A stretch of DNA of 64,000 nucleotides from Rhodococcus sp. PAMC28707 (GTDB lineage: Bacteria > Actinomycetota > Actinomycetes > Mycobacteriales > Mycobacteriaceae). Shown piece by piece: positions 1 to 8,385 of the stretch (position 1 is its first letter; each line of letters starts with the position of its first letter). Location: positions 1,612,001 to 1,676,000 of the forward strand of contig NZ_CP039253.1 in the NCBI RefSeq assembly GCF_004795915.1. The letters run 5' to 3'. The translations under genes were made by a program, and so were the position numbers. The notes beneath the pieces are model-generated. The model had not been told where the DNA came from and searched no databases. It was given only the letters and a program-made list of their open reading frames with translations.

Positions 1-996
1 CACTTCGGTGGCGGCGGTCTTTCCCTTACCCAACTCGCTCATATCGCACGGTCACTGGGCGCAGAATGCGCCTCTTCGGCAATGATCTTCGTGATGCATC
101 AGTCCCAGGTACTGAGCATCGTCCGGCACGGCAAGTCCGACGCAATGGAATCGTTGCTGCGTCGCTTCGTTCTCGAACGTCCGCTGGTGGCCTCGGCGAC
201 CACTGAGATCAACATCGGTGGCGACGTGCGAACCAGCGGGTGCGCGGTCGAATACGACGGCGATCGGATCACGTTGTCGAAAACCGCACCGGTGATCTCC
301 TATGGCGAATACGCACAGTTCGTCCTCGCGACGGCTCGTCGCTCGGTGGACAGCCCCCCGAGCGATCAGGTGTTGGTCGTCTGCGAGAAGCCGGACGTCG
401 TGCTCGAACGCACCGGCGATTGGGACACCCTCGGGTTCCGTGGAACCTGCAGCCCCGGTTTCCAACTCGAAGCAACTGCCACGACGTCGAGCATTCTCGG
501 TGACAGCTACGGCGATATCTCGGCGCAGACGATGCTGCCTGCCGCGCATGTGCTCTGGAGTGCCGCGTGGCTGGGCATCGCTGATGCGGCAGTCACCAAG
601 GCGCGCAAGTCCGTTCGCAAGGCTGCCAGTCGCACGCCGGGAGTCACCCCGCCGAGCGCACTTCGGCTCGCCGAGCTGTATGTCGTACACGAGCAGCTCG
701 TCGACGCGGTATTCGGCGCGGCAGCAAAGTACGAGGCCATCGCGGACTCCCCCGGAGATCTCGGTGCTATCGGATTCGCGGTGCGGATCAACAACCTCAA
801 GGTGACTGCGTCGTCACTCGTCATCGACATCGTCGGCAAAGCGTTGCAGATCTGCGGTATTTCCGGCTACCGACAGGACTCCGACATGAGCATCGGCCGT
901 CACCTGCGGGACGCGCACGGCTCCGCCATCATGGTCAGCAACGAACGCATTCTCGGGCACAACTCCCAACTTGCGCTCGTCTACAAAGGTAACTGA
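1..996 (+). CDS. acyl-CoA dehydrogenase family protein (5' truncated by window edge)
   Basis: The reading frame is open from base 1, so the N-terminus lies outside the window; 331 residues are visible. The C-terminal part has the flavin-dehydrogenase pattern: a helical region with TxTSSILGDSYGDIS, then a four-helix-bundle C-terminus ending in ICGISGYRQDSDMSIGRHLRDAHGSAIM, which resembles the usual G-G-x-G-Y region followed by the RxxRDA segment that contacts FAD across the dimer. The family oxidises acyl thioesters at C2-C3. Its stop codon directly abuts the start of the amino acid:carrier protein ligase at 997, so it is probably co-translated with it. I infer that its substrate may be a thioester on a carrier protein rather than a CoA ester. 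Substrate is unknown. Confidence 0.85.
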   Translation, partial: HFGGGGLSLTQLAHIARSLGAECASSAMIFVMHQSQVLSIVRHGKSDAMESLLRRFVLERPLVASATTEINIGGDVRTSGCAVEYDGDRITLSKTAPVISYGEYAQFVLATARRSVDSPPSDQVLVVCEKPDVVLERTGDWDTLGFRGTCSPGFQLEATATTSSILGDSYGDISAQTMLPAAHVLWSAAWLGIADAAVTKARKSVRKAASRTPGVTPPSALRLAELYVVHEQLVDAVFGAAAKYEAIADSPGDLGAIGFAVRINNLKVTASSLVIDIVGKALQICGISGYRQDSDMSIGRHLRDAHGSAIMVSNERILGHNSQLALVYKGN

Positions 997-1938
997 ATGA
1001 CTGCACACGCGAACCCCACCGAGATTTCCGAACTCGATTCGGCGCGAGCACGATTCCGCGAGGAACTCGTTGCCGCCGAACTACTCGTCCCCAGCTCGGT
1101 GGAGGGTCTCTACGGCCGCTCGGGTGAGTTCGAGGACATCATCGACAGAATCGACGAGGTCGTCGACGCCGCGGGACGATCCGAGCACGGATTCTCGGCT
1201 CCACGATTCCGCTTCCCCCCGGTTTTCCCGCGGGAAGCATTCGAGCGCACCGATTACATCGCCTCGTTTCCCAACCTGACCGGTGCCATCAACACCTTCG
1301 ACGGTGACAACAAGGCCCATGCCTCGTTGCTCGCGGACCGTGCCGAAGGCAAGGACTGGGATCACCACCTCGAGTCCGCAGGCACCATGCTCGTTTCGGC
1401 CGCATGCCACCCGTCGTACTCGATGATGACGGGCGTACTGCCGGAAGACGGTCGGTTGCTCGACATCTACGGCTACTGCTTCCGGCACGAGCCGGCGGTG
1501 GATCCCGCACGGATGCAAGCATTTCGGATGCACGAGTACGTTCGTGTCGGCACTCCGGACGAGGCCATCGCACATCGCGAACGCTGGGTGGTGCGAGGCA
1601 TGGAGGTGCTTGCCGACCTCGGCCTCGAAGCCGAAGCCGTCATCGCCAACGACCCGTTCTTCGGACGCGCAGGCCGCATGTTGGCTGCGAACCAGCGCAA
1701 CGAGAACCTCAAGACCGAACTCGTCGTCAAACTCTACGGAGATCTCGACGACGGCACCGCGGTGGTCTCGTGCAATTGCCACCGTGACCACTTCGGTCAC
1801 ACGTTCGGAATTTCCACGGTCGACGGCGAACCCGCACACAGCGCGTGTGTCGGCTTCGGTATGGAGCGCATCGCACTGGCGATGTTGCGCACCCACGGCC
1901 TCGACAGTCGAAAGTGGCCCGCTTCCATTTCCCGCTGA
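997..1938 (+). CDS. amino acid:[carrier protein] ligase (class II seryl-tRNA synthetase-like)
   Basis: A 313-residue protein with only the catalytic core of a class II synthetase of the atypical SerRS type and no tRNA-binding domain. Visible marks are Cys137 (SAACHPSY), FRHEP at 162-166 (motif 2 Arg163 and Glu165) and Cys284 before GFGMERI (motif 3, 286-292). The Cys/Glu/Cys trio matches the zinc site that binds the amino-group of the substrate in characterised homologues from Bradyrhizobium and Agrobacterium, which activate glycine or alanine and load it onto the phosphopantetheine arm of a small carrier protein. No carrier protein gene is seen inside the window; it may lie just upstream. 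ATG 997 follows the previous stop without a gap, with AAAGG upstream. Which amino acid is used cannot be read from the sequence. Confidence 0.85.
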   Translation: MTAHANPTEISELDSARARFREELVAAELLVPSSVEGLYGRSGEFEDIIDRIDEVVDAAGRSEHGFSAPRFRFPPVFPREAFERTDYIASFPNLTGAINTFDGDNKAHASLLADRAEGKDWDHHLESAGTMLVSAACHPSYSMMTGVLPEDGRLLDIYGYCFRHEPAVDPARMQAFRMHEYVRVGTPDEAIAHRERWVVRGMEVLADLGLEAEAVIANDPFFGRAGRMLAANQRNENLKTELVVKLYGDLDDGTAVVSCNCHRDHFGHTFGISTVDGEPAHSACVGFGMERIALAMLRTHGLDSRKWPASISR

Positions 1939-1971
1939 GCGAACGACCACCAACAACGAGGGGATCGTCCT

Positions 1972-3768
1972 GTGAGCACCCGAAGTACGGCAGAGCGGAA
2001 CATGGACACCTCTGATGTCGACGTGAATCCGCATACTGCCGGCGGAAAGTACTCGACGTGGTTCGGCCCCGAATCGGAAAGCTTGTTCGGAACCGTGCAT
2101 GTACCTGCAGGTGGGCGCGCACGGGGCGGTGTAATCCTTTGTCCGCCATTGGGTAAGGAGCAGGTCGACTCCTACCGCGGCTTGACTCTGCTTGCGCAGA
2201 AGCTGTGCGATTCGGGTCTGCTCGTACTTCGGTTCGACTACTTCGGCACCGGAGATTCCGCCGGCGATCAGGACTCGGAAGACATCGTCTCGAGGTGGAC
2301 CCGCAGCATCGTCACAGCCGCCGGGTTCGTGCGCTCGAGCGGGGTCGACGCGGTGGCGCTCGTCGGATTGCGCGCCGGCGCACTACTGAGTGCTGCGGCG
2401 TTCTCGCAGGCCGGTCCACTGACCGCAGTTGCTTTGTGGGACCCCGTCGTCCGTGGTCGCTCCTACCTGCGCGAGCAGCGTGCCCTATATTCGGTCAGTG
2501 TCACGCAGGACTCCGAGGAGGACGCTCGGGTGTCGATCATCGGTGCCGTGCTGCACCCGGGTGTGGCCGCGGACCTCGCGGCTATCGACATCTCCAAGCT
2601 CGAACCGATCCCGTGCCCGGTCCTTGTCGCCACCCGCCCGGAACGCGCTGACGCCAAGCCCCTGCGGACCCTGGTGGAGAAGCAGAACGCCGAAGAGCAC
2701 ACCCTGTCCGATCACGAACTGTTTCTCGAACCTTCGGATTTCGAGGTGGTGCTGCCTACCGAGGACATCACCCATCTGACTCGTTGGCTCTCGGACCGTT
2801 TCGACGGCAGTGATGCACCGGTATCAGTGCCACTGCGTGCTCACGCCGAGTTCGGCAGCGGCGAAAGCACCGTGGTCGAGACGACGCAATCCCTCGGGCC
2901 GAACGCCCTGTTCGCCATCAGGACCACCTCCCCGTCGTGCGCGACGGGCGGACCGACCCTCGTTCTCTACCCGACCGCGAACGAACACCGAGTCGGACCT
3001 GTCCGGCTGTGGGTCGAGATTGCCCGTTACCTTGCTGCACAAGGTGTTTCGGTCCTCCGATTCGATCGCCGCGGCACCGGCGAAAGTGGCCCGGTGTCGG
3101 ACGACGAGATCACCGAGCTCTACAGCGAAGAAGGCAACGAAGATGCACTGACGGCAGTGCAGCAATCAGGAGCCGGACCGCGCAACGTCATGGTGTCCGG
3201 GATGTGCTCGGGTTCTTGGTACTCCAGCTTTGCGGCAGCCGAACTCGGCGTGAATTCCGCGGTCCTGTTGAACAGCCTCGACTGGACCACCAAACGGCTC
3301 GAATTCGTCAAGCGTTCCTCGATGGTGCACGAGGACAAAGGCTTTGTCGCGTCCGCATTGGATCGTCTGCACCATGTCGGCGTGCGCGTGAAGAACGGCC
3401 TGCAGCCTTCGATGCCGTATCGCGCGTGGTTGTGGTTCGGGTTACGCGGTCTCATCCAGGTTCCGGAGATTTCTCTACGCAGGTTGGAGTCGAAGAACGT
3501 GCGAACCACTGTCCTTCTGTCTCCGACGGACACTGCATGGTTCGTGGACAACCGCGGCCCGGAGGGAATGCGTCGACTGCGTAAGCGGTCCGACACCCGA
3601 TCCGGCTCGACGACGGTCAAGTCCTTCGAGGCCGGCGATCACTCGCTGTACAGCCGCGATCTGCGGGAAACGGTTCGCCGAGAACTCGTCGATGCGGTGA
3701 ACGAGGCCTTCGACATGGAGATCGGCTTGCCTGCGCCGCCTGTACCCGTGCGGTGGCAACCTCTGTGA
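1972..3768 (+). CDS. tandem alpha/beta-hydrolase-fold protein
   Basis: A 598-residue protein with two alpha/beta-hydrolase domains, roughly 30-280 and 300-575. Both carry the FDYFGTGDS or FDRRGTGES turn that follows strand 4. The nucleophile elbows are abnormal: domain 1 has GLRAG (132-136) with Arg134 where Ser is expected, and domain 2 has GMCSG (410-414) with Cys412. The Arg elbow is like that of exosortase-associated hydrolase-like proteins. Domain 2 keeps a late Asp (LSPTDTAWF) and His (GDHSLY), so a Cys-His-Asp acyltransferase or thioesterase is possible. GTG 1972 has GAGGGGAT upstream; ATG 2002 is an alternative. It sits between the carrier-protein ligase and the flippase. I infer it moves or releases acyl/aminoacyl groups. 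Confidence 0.75.
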   Translation: MSTRSTAERNMDTSDVDVNPHTAGGKYSTWFGPESESLFGTVHVPAGGRARGGVILCPPLGKEQVDSYRGLTLLAQKLCDSGLLVLRFDYFGTGDSAGDQDSEDIVSRWTRSIVTAAGFVRSSGVDAVALVGLRAGALLSAAAFSQAGPLTAVALWDPVVRGRSYLREQRALYSVSVTQDSEEDARVSIIGAVLHPGVAADLAAIDISKLEPIPCPVLVATRPERADAKPLRTLVEKQNAEEHTLSDHELFLEPSDFEVVLPTEDITHLTRWLSDRFDGSDAPVSVPLRAHAEFGSGESTVVETTQSLGPNALFAIRTTSPSCATGGPTLVLYPTANEHRVGPVRLWVEIARYLAAQGVSVLRFDRRGTGESGPVSDDEITELYSEEGNEDALTAVQQSGAGPRNVMVSGMCSGSWYSSFAAAELGVNSAVLLNSLDWTTKRLEFVKRSSMVHEDKGFVASALDRLHHVGVRVKNGLQPSMPYRAWLWFGLRGLIQVPEISLRRLESKNVRTTVLLSPTDTAWFVDNRGPEGMRRLRKRSDTRSGSTTVKSFEAGDHSLYSRDLRETVRRELVDAVNEAFDMEIGLPAPPVPVRWQPL

Positions 3769-5429
3769 AGCACCGCGCACCGAAGATCGCACCACCGCGA
3801 CACCACAATCTCGAGCGGTTCGAGTGGTATCCACTCGAACCGGTTCGTTGGGACATGGGCCTCATGTCTCACACGATGCCGATCCAGAAGGTCAGCCAGG
3901 CCCAGATCCCCTACCGTGTCGAGGCCTTGGACTCGGCCGACCCGCAGGTACTCGACGAAGCCGCAAACGGGAAAAGTTCCGACCGCAACCTGGCACTGAA
4001 TTCTCTGGCGTTGATGCTGTCCACCGTAATAACAGGTGGCCTCGGATTGCTGTTCTGGGCTGCAGCCGGCCGCTTGTACCCGGTGGCCGAGGTCGGCAGC
4101 GCCTCCGCGGTGATCACCTCGGCCGTCATGCTCTCGACATTGTCCAACCTGAGCCTCGGGTCGATGTACGAGCGGTTTCTGCCCGATTCCGGCCGACTGG
4201 CACGGTCTTTCGTCGTGCGCGGTTACCTGACGATCACTGTGTTCGCGTTCATCCTCGGGTGCGTGTTCCTGCTCGTCGCGCCGGTCGACAAGATGTTCAC
4301 CAGCACCGCCGAGATAGTCACTTTCCCACTGTTCGTTGCGGTACTCGCGGTGTTCGCGCTGCAAGATCAGACGTCGTCCGGACTCGGAGTCGCACGCTGG
4401 GCAGCGGCGAAGAACGTCTTTCATGCCGTCGTGAAATTCGGTTTGCTCCTCGCTTTGTTCGCGACGGCTCGGAGCACGTCGATCATCGCGGCATGGGCCA
4501 TCCCCGCGGTCATCGCGTCGGTTGTCGTTCTTCGCCACATCCTGCGCGCGCTGCGAACCGAGCCGCGATATCAGTTGGAACCCAATCTTCCGCCGCGCCG
4601 AGAGTTGTGGTCGTACTTCGGCTCCGCCTACGGCATCACTGCACTCGGTTCGCTTGCTCCACTGCTGATCCCGATGATCGTCGTGGCCACGTTGGGCACC
4701 GAGAGCAACGCGTATTTCTCGTTGACCTGGTCGATAGTCAGTGCCTTGTACATCCTGATCAGCGTCCTCGTAGGTCCGTTCGTCGCCGAGGTCGCCGCAC
4801 ACCCGGATCAATTCTCGCGATTGACCAAACGTTTCATGACGATGGTCGCCGTCGTGGCGTTGGGTGGTTCGCTCTTCCTCGCGTTCATTGCACCGTTCGG
4901 GTTGGGGATCGTGGGGGCGGAGTACCGCGAGAACGGCACGATCATCGTCCAACTTGCTGCGTTCACCATTCCGCTCTCGGTAGTGGGATCGCTCTACGAC
5001 GGTCTTGCGCGTGTCCAACGAAAGATGCGGTTGGCTGTCGTGGTGCAGGTGATCGCGACGTCGATCATCATCATCGGTTCGCTGAGCTTGTCGTCCTCAC
5101 TCGGCATCGCCGCTGTCGGCTGGGCATACCTGGCGGCCGAGGGGTTCGGCGCACTCGTGTTGATCGTGCCGCTGATTCGATGGATCAGGCTGTTGGCGCA
5201 TCGTGACGGCCCGCCTCCCCCGGAGGATCCTCTTCCTCCAACGCCGCCCGGGCCACGCCCGTACCCGACAGGCATGGCCGAACTGCCGCAGCAGTTCGTG
5301 AACGGTGATTACGCCCGCGAGTACAGCACCAGCGGTGCGCATCACATCGATTCCAGGCCTCGCATCTTCGACCCTGGTCGTATCCACGCCCCCTATCGTC
5401 GGCCGGCACCGGAGAGGGGTGCGCCGTGA
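3765..5429 (+). CDS. polysaccharide flippase, MATE/Wzx-like
   Basis: A membrane protein of about 554 residues with roughly twelve to fourteen hydrophobic segments, beginning near residue 65 (NSLALMLSTVITGGLGLLFWAAAG). This arrangement and the long Pro-rich cytoplasmic tail (PPPPEDPLPPTPPG) fit the oligosaccharide flippase (Wzx/MVF) family, which moves undecaprenyl-linked sugars across the membrane. The chosen start GTG 3765 overlaps the previous stop as GTGA; GTG 3753, 12 bases earlier in the same frame, is also possible. The first 60 residues are soluble and contain an odd HHNLERFEWYPLEP stretch. It overlaps the next gene by 4 bases, so the operon is tightly coupled. Confidence 0.85.
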   Translation: MKHRAPKIAPPRHHNLERFEWYPLEPVRWDMGLMSHTMPIQKVSQAQIPYRVEALDSADPQVLDEAANGKSSDRNLALNSLALMLSTVITGGLGLLFWAAAGRLYPVAEVGSASAVITSAVMLSTLSNLSLGSMYERFLPDSGRLARSFVVRGYLTITVFAFILGCVFLLVAPVDKMFTSTAEIVTFPLFVAVLAVFALQDQTSSGLGVARWAAAKNVFHAVVKFGLLLALFATARSTSIIAAWAIPAVIASVVVLRHILRALRTEPRYQLEPNLPPRRELWSYFGSAYGITALGSLAPLLIPMIVVATLGTESNAYFSLTWSIVSALYILISVLVGPFVAEVAAHPDQFSRLTKRFMTMVAVVALGGSLFLAFIAPFGLGIVGAEYRENGTIIVQLAAFTIPLSVVGSLYDGLARVQRKMRLAVVVQVIATSIIIIGSLSLSSSLGIAAVGWAYLAAEGFGALVLIVPLIRWIRLLAHRDGPPPPEDPLPPTPPGPRPYPTGMAELPQQFVNGDYAREYSTSGAHHIDSRPRIFDPGRIHAPYRRPAPERGAP

Positions 5430-6697
5430 GCCGAAACACGATCACGTACAAGGCAACTGCACTGGACATGTTGCGGTCGGATTCCCGACTGATCGGCGGG
5501 CTCGGGCCCGCAGATTTCGGTGGCATCGAACGTGTCCGAGCGCGGCTTCGCAAGCTGGCCTCGGCGGGCCCTGCTGCCCGACTGGGCCTGCGGGTCACGC
5601 CGTCGACGCAGCAGTGGGCCTACGAACCCGACGCAGTCTGCGCCGAGGTGGAATCCGCGCCGCCGATCACGGCAGCGGGCATCGCCGATGCCCTCGTCGA
5701 ACTTTCGTCGACAGTGTCCACCGGCGTCCCTTTGCGAGGCCGCCTTGCCGGTGAGTACCTCCTGCTGGATCTGTCGCATGGATTGAGCGATGCGTTGCTT
5801 CCGGTGGAGCTCTACGCCTACCTGGCCGATCCTTCCGAGAATCCTCCTCTCCCCACCTGGGCAACGGCACCCGTTGTGAAAAGCCCTCTGCCACGGGCGT
5901 TCACCGGCTGGGCTGTTCGTAATCCATGCAAGGTCGGCGCTGTTCTGTCCGGACGGCTACGTGCCTCACGCTCTGCTTCGACGTCGACCAGCGCAGAGAC
6001 CACTGCAGTGCCGAGACCCATACCGTGGACACGGTCACCCGCAGTGGCAACGGCGACGTCGCGGGCAGGCACTCCGACGGCACTTCGCGCGTGGCGTGAT
6101 CGCAAAGCCCCCGACCTGTCGGTGGCGTCGATGCTGTGCGGTGCTGTCGCGAATGCAATTGCTGCACAGGGCATTTCTGTTGCACAGTCACTGACCTTCC
6201 TGTTCGATTGCAGGCGCTATCTTCCGAAAAGCGATCTGGTGCTGGGGAACTTCGCGGTCGGAATCGACTTTCACGGCCTCGATCCTGCATCTCCACGTGC
6301 GGTCCACAGTGCCGTCGCCCACGCGATCGTAAACGGACGTCCGCTCGCGGGAGGGGCGTTGAGCGCACTGTCGTATCTGCGAACCCGCTCAGTGTTACCT
6401 GCCACTGCGGTCGATACCGTTCCGGCGAACGCCGACGCACGGCTGACGTTCTCCGACCTCGGACGGATACGGCAGTTGGACGGCATCGCGTGGACCGCGG
6501 AACCTGAGAAGAGCCGGTTCTATCCGCTCAGTGAACCTGCGCTCCCCGACTCCGTGGTGATCACGTCCATGCACGTCCGCGATACTTTCCAGGTGTCGGC
6601 GTCGTTCCACGGCAATGTCTTCGACGTCGAGACCGTCCAGTCCGCCTTGGACGTCGCATTGTCCGATCCCATCGCTATGCTCAGCGGCCAGGAGTGA
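5426..6697 (+). CDS. condensation-domain-like acyltransferase (CAT/PapA superfamily)
   Basis: A 423-residue soluble protein. The LLLDLSHGLSDALL segment at about residues 110-123 resembles the HHxxxDG catalytic motif of the CoA-dependent acyltransferase superfamily (chloramphenicol acetyltransferase, NRPS condensation, PapA, WS/DGAT), here with one His (HGLSDA). The late region LVLGNFAVGIDF and LTFSDLGRI resemble the DFGWG-side half of the fold. Family members transfer acyl or aminoacyl groups from thioesters to amines or alcohols. In this operon it is a good candidate to move the aminoacyl group from the carrier protein onto a sugar. GTG 5426 overlaps the flippase stop (GTGA). The fold call rests on one motif, so it is tentative. 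Confidence 0.55.
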   Translation: MSRNTITYKATALDMLRSDSRLIGGLGPADFGGIERVRARLRKLASAGPAARLGLRVTPSTQQWAYEPDAVCAEVESAPPITAAGIADALVELSSTVSTGVPLRGRLAGEYLLLDLSHGLSDALLPVELYAYLADPSENPPLPTWATAPVVKSPLPRAFTGWAVRNPCKVGAVLSGRLRASRSASTSTSAETTAVPRPIPWTRSPAVATATSRAGTPTALRAWRDRKAPDLSVASMLCGAVANAIAAQGISVAQSLTFLFDCRRYLPKSDLVLGNFAVGIDFHGLDPASPRAVHSAVAHAIVNGRPLAGGALSALSYLRTRSVLPATAVDTVPANADARLTFSDLGRIRQLDGIAWTAEPEKSRFYPLSEPALPDSVVITSMHVRDTFQVSASFHGNVFDVETVQSALDVALSDPIAMLSGQE

Positions 6698-7419
6698 CCA
6701 CCATGAGTACTCAGCTTCGACAAGCCCGCGCAGCGCTGCAGGGCAAGCCGACGGCGGGCCCCGACGCATCGTTGTGGGCCAGGATCGGTTATTGGGCAGG
6801 TCTGGCGGTGCTGCAGATTCTTCTCGTCGAATTCGTCGTTGCCGCATCCTGGCGCGGGCTCTACAGCTACCGCACCAACTTCGTCAGTGAACTCGGTGTC
6901 GCGTTCTGTGGACCGACCGGCAATTGGCCGTGCAGCTCGCTGTATCCGTTGATGAACGTGTCCATCGCGCTGTTCGGTCTTTCCCTTGTCGTCGCGTCGA
7001 CGGCATGGATGGTCACCGGTGTCGTCGACGTCCGCGGCGGTATTCTCCTGTGCGTGGCCGGATTCGGCGGCATTGTTGCGGGGGTAGTGAACCAGGGCCT
7101 GAATTACGGCGCGCACTCGTTCGGCGCGACCGTGTTCTTCGTCGTCGGAAGTCTCGGGTTGATCGTCGCCGGTGGTCACCGCTCGCTCCGCCGCACGATC
7201 GGTATCACTGTGACGACTCTCGGCGGGATCGCTCTCACCGCGACTTTGTTGTACATCGGCGGTCACAGTGTCGGAATCGGGATCGGCGCCGTCGAGCGAA
7301 TCGTGGTCTATTCCATCCTTGCCGGGACGGTGATATTGGCGGTAGCGCATCGCTCGACGGCTCGCCGCATGAAGATCGTGTCCTCCGCTGCTATATCGAA
7401 TCCTTTCGGAAAACGATGA
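6694..7419 (+). CDS. DUF998-like integral membrane protein
   Basis: A 241-residue protein with about six or seven membrane segments, starting at WARIGYWAGLAVLQILLVEF. The opening YSYRTNFVSELG with a following PCSSLYPLMN loop and the late helix pairs are typical of the DUF998 family of unknown function. Start GTG 6694 overlaps the previous stop as GTGA; ATG 6703 is an alternative. The 3' end overlaps the GH16 gene by 4 bases (ATGA). Its place inside a glycan operon suggests a structural or transport role at the membrane, but nothing in the sequence gives a reaction. Confidence 0.7.
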   Translation: MTTMSTQLRQARAALQGKPTAGPDASLWARIGYWAGLAVLQILLVEFVVAASWRGLYSYRTNFVSELGVAFCGPTGNWPCSSLYPLMNVSIALFGLSLVVASTAWMVTGVVDVRGGILLCVAGFGGIVAGVVNQGLNYGAHSFGATVFFVVGSLGLIVAGGHRSLRRTIGITVTTLGGIALTATLLYIGGHSVGIGIGAVERIVVYSILAGTVILAVAHRSTARRMKIVSSAAISNPFGKR

Positions 7420-8342
7420 CGCAACAGGTAGACCCGATGACCGTCGAGTGTTCCAGGCTCCCGTCACCGGGCTCGACTCCGCCGCCGAAGAGCAAACTCT
7501 GGTCTCGTCTACTGAGCACCGCGGTAGTTGCGGCAACGGTGGCAGCGTCCGGCACGGTCGCCTATCGAGAAATGTGGGTGCAGCCGAGCGAGGACAAGGG
7601 AGATGCCAGCGCGAGCGAAGATGGCAGCGAGTTCACTGTCTACGACCAGTTCGACGCCGCTCGGGGTAGCGCTCTCGACCCGAGCAAATGGAGTTACGAC
7701 ACCGGCCGAACCGGATGGGGAAACAACGAGAAACAGGACTACACCGACTCGACGGACAACTCGGCTCAGGACGGATCGGGCAACCTCGACATCTCCGCGT
7801 TGGACACTGCCGGCGGCTACACCTCGGCGCGGGTGACGACGAAGGACACATTCGAGTTCACCTACGGTCGCGTCGAGGCTCGCATCAAAATGCCTGCGGG
7901 CCAGGGACTCCATCCGGCGTTCTGGCTGCTGGGCACCGATATCGATTCCGTCGGGTGGCCGATCGCGGGAGAAATCGACGTGATCGAGACGCTCAATGAC
8001 GCCGACAACTACCACTCCGGTATCCATGCCCCGCAGGCCGACAGCCTGAACAGTCAGAAGTCGGGCACGTCGGGAATTCCAATCGAACCGCTGTCCGAGG
8101 ACTTTCACACCTATTGGGTCGAACGGTCGCCGGGCAAGGTCGTCACGGGCATGGACGAGACCGTTCTCTCTACGATCACACCCGCCGATCTGACCGGCGG
8201 TGACGAATACTGGGTATTCGACAAGCCGTTCTATCTCCTGTTCAACGTTGCGGTCGCAGGAGACTGGCCGGGACCGACCACTGCACAGACGAAGTTTCCC
8301 GCAACGATGTCCATCGACTGGGTTCGTTACCGAACCGACTGA
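7416..8342 (+). CDS. membrane-anchored GH16 endo-beta-glucanase
   Basis: A 308-residue protein. An N-terminal hydrophobic helix (about residues 28-47, LLSTAVVAATVAASGTVAY) acts as signal or membrane anchor and is followed by an acidic linker. The catalytic domain has the GH16 signature EIDVIE, where the first Glu is nucleophile and the second the acid/base, preceded by HPAFWLLG and followed by GIH and DFHTYWVE, with the usual C-terminal SIDWVRY strand. GH16 enzymes cut beta-1,3 or mixed beta-1,3/1,4-glucans and galactans with retention. In an export operon it would trim or size the polymer outside the membrane. ATG 7416 overlaps the previous stop (ATGA). Confidence 0.88.
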   Translation: MTQQVDPMTVECSRLPSPGSTPPPKSKLWSRLLSTAVVAATVAASGTVAYREMWVQPSEDKGDASASEDGSEFTVYDQFDAARGSALDPSKWSYDTGRTGWGNNEKQDYTDSTDNSAQDGSGNLDISALDTAGGYTSARVTTKDTFEFTYGRVEARIKMPAGQGLHPAFWLLGTDIDSVGWPIAGEIDVIETLNDADNYHSGIHAPQADSLNSQKSGTSGIPIEPLSEDFHTYWVERSPGKVVTGMDETVLSTITPADLTGGDEYWVFDKPFYLLFNVAVAGDWPGPTTAQTKFPATMSIDWVRYRTD

Positions 8343-8385
8343 AGCTCTTCTGCACCACCATGGCTGTATCGAAAGGATCTCCCCC

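Noticed and set aside
3639-5018. A 459-codon minus-strand frame opposite the hydrolase and flippase genes
   Set aside because: It is rich in Arg, Asp, Gln and His with no domain, and lies entirely antisense to a clear membrane-protein gene; a GC-skew artefact of codon third positions.
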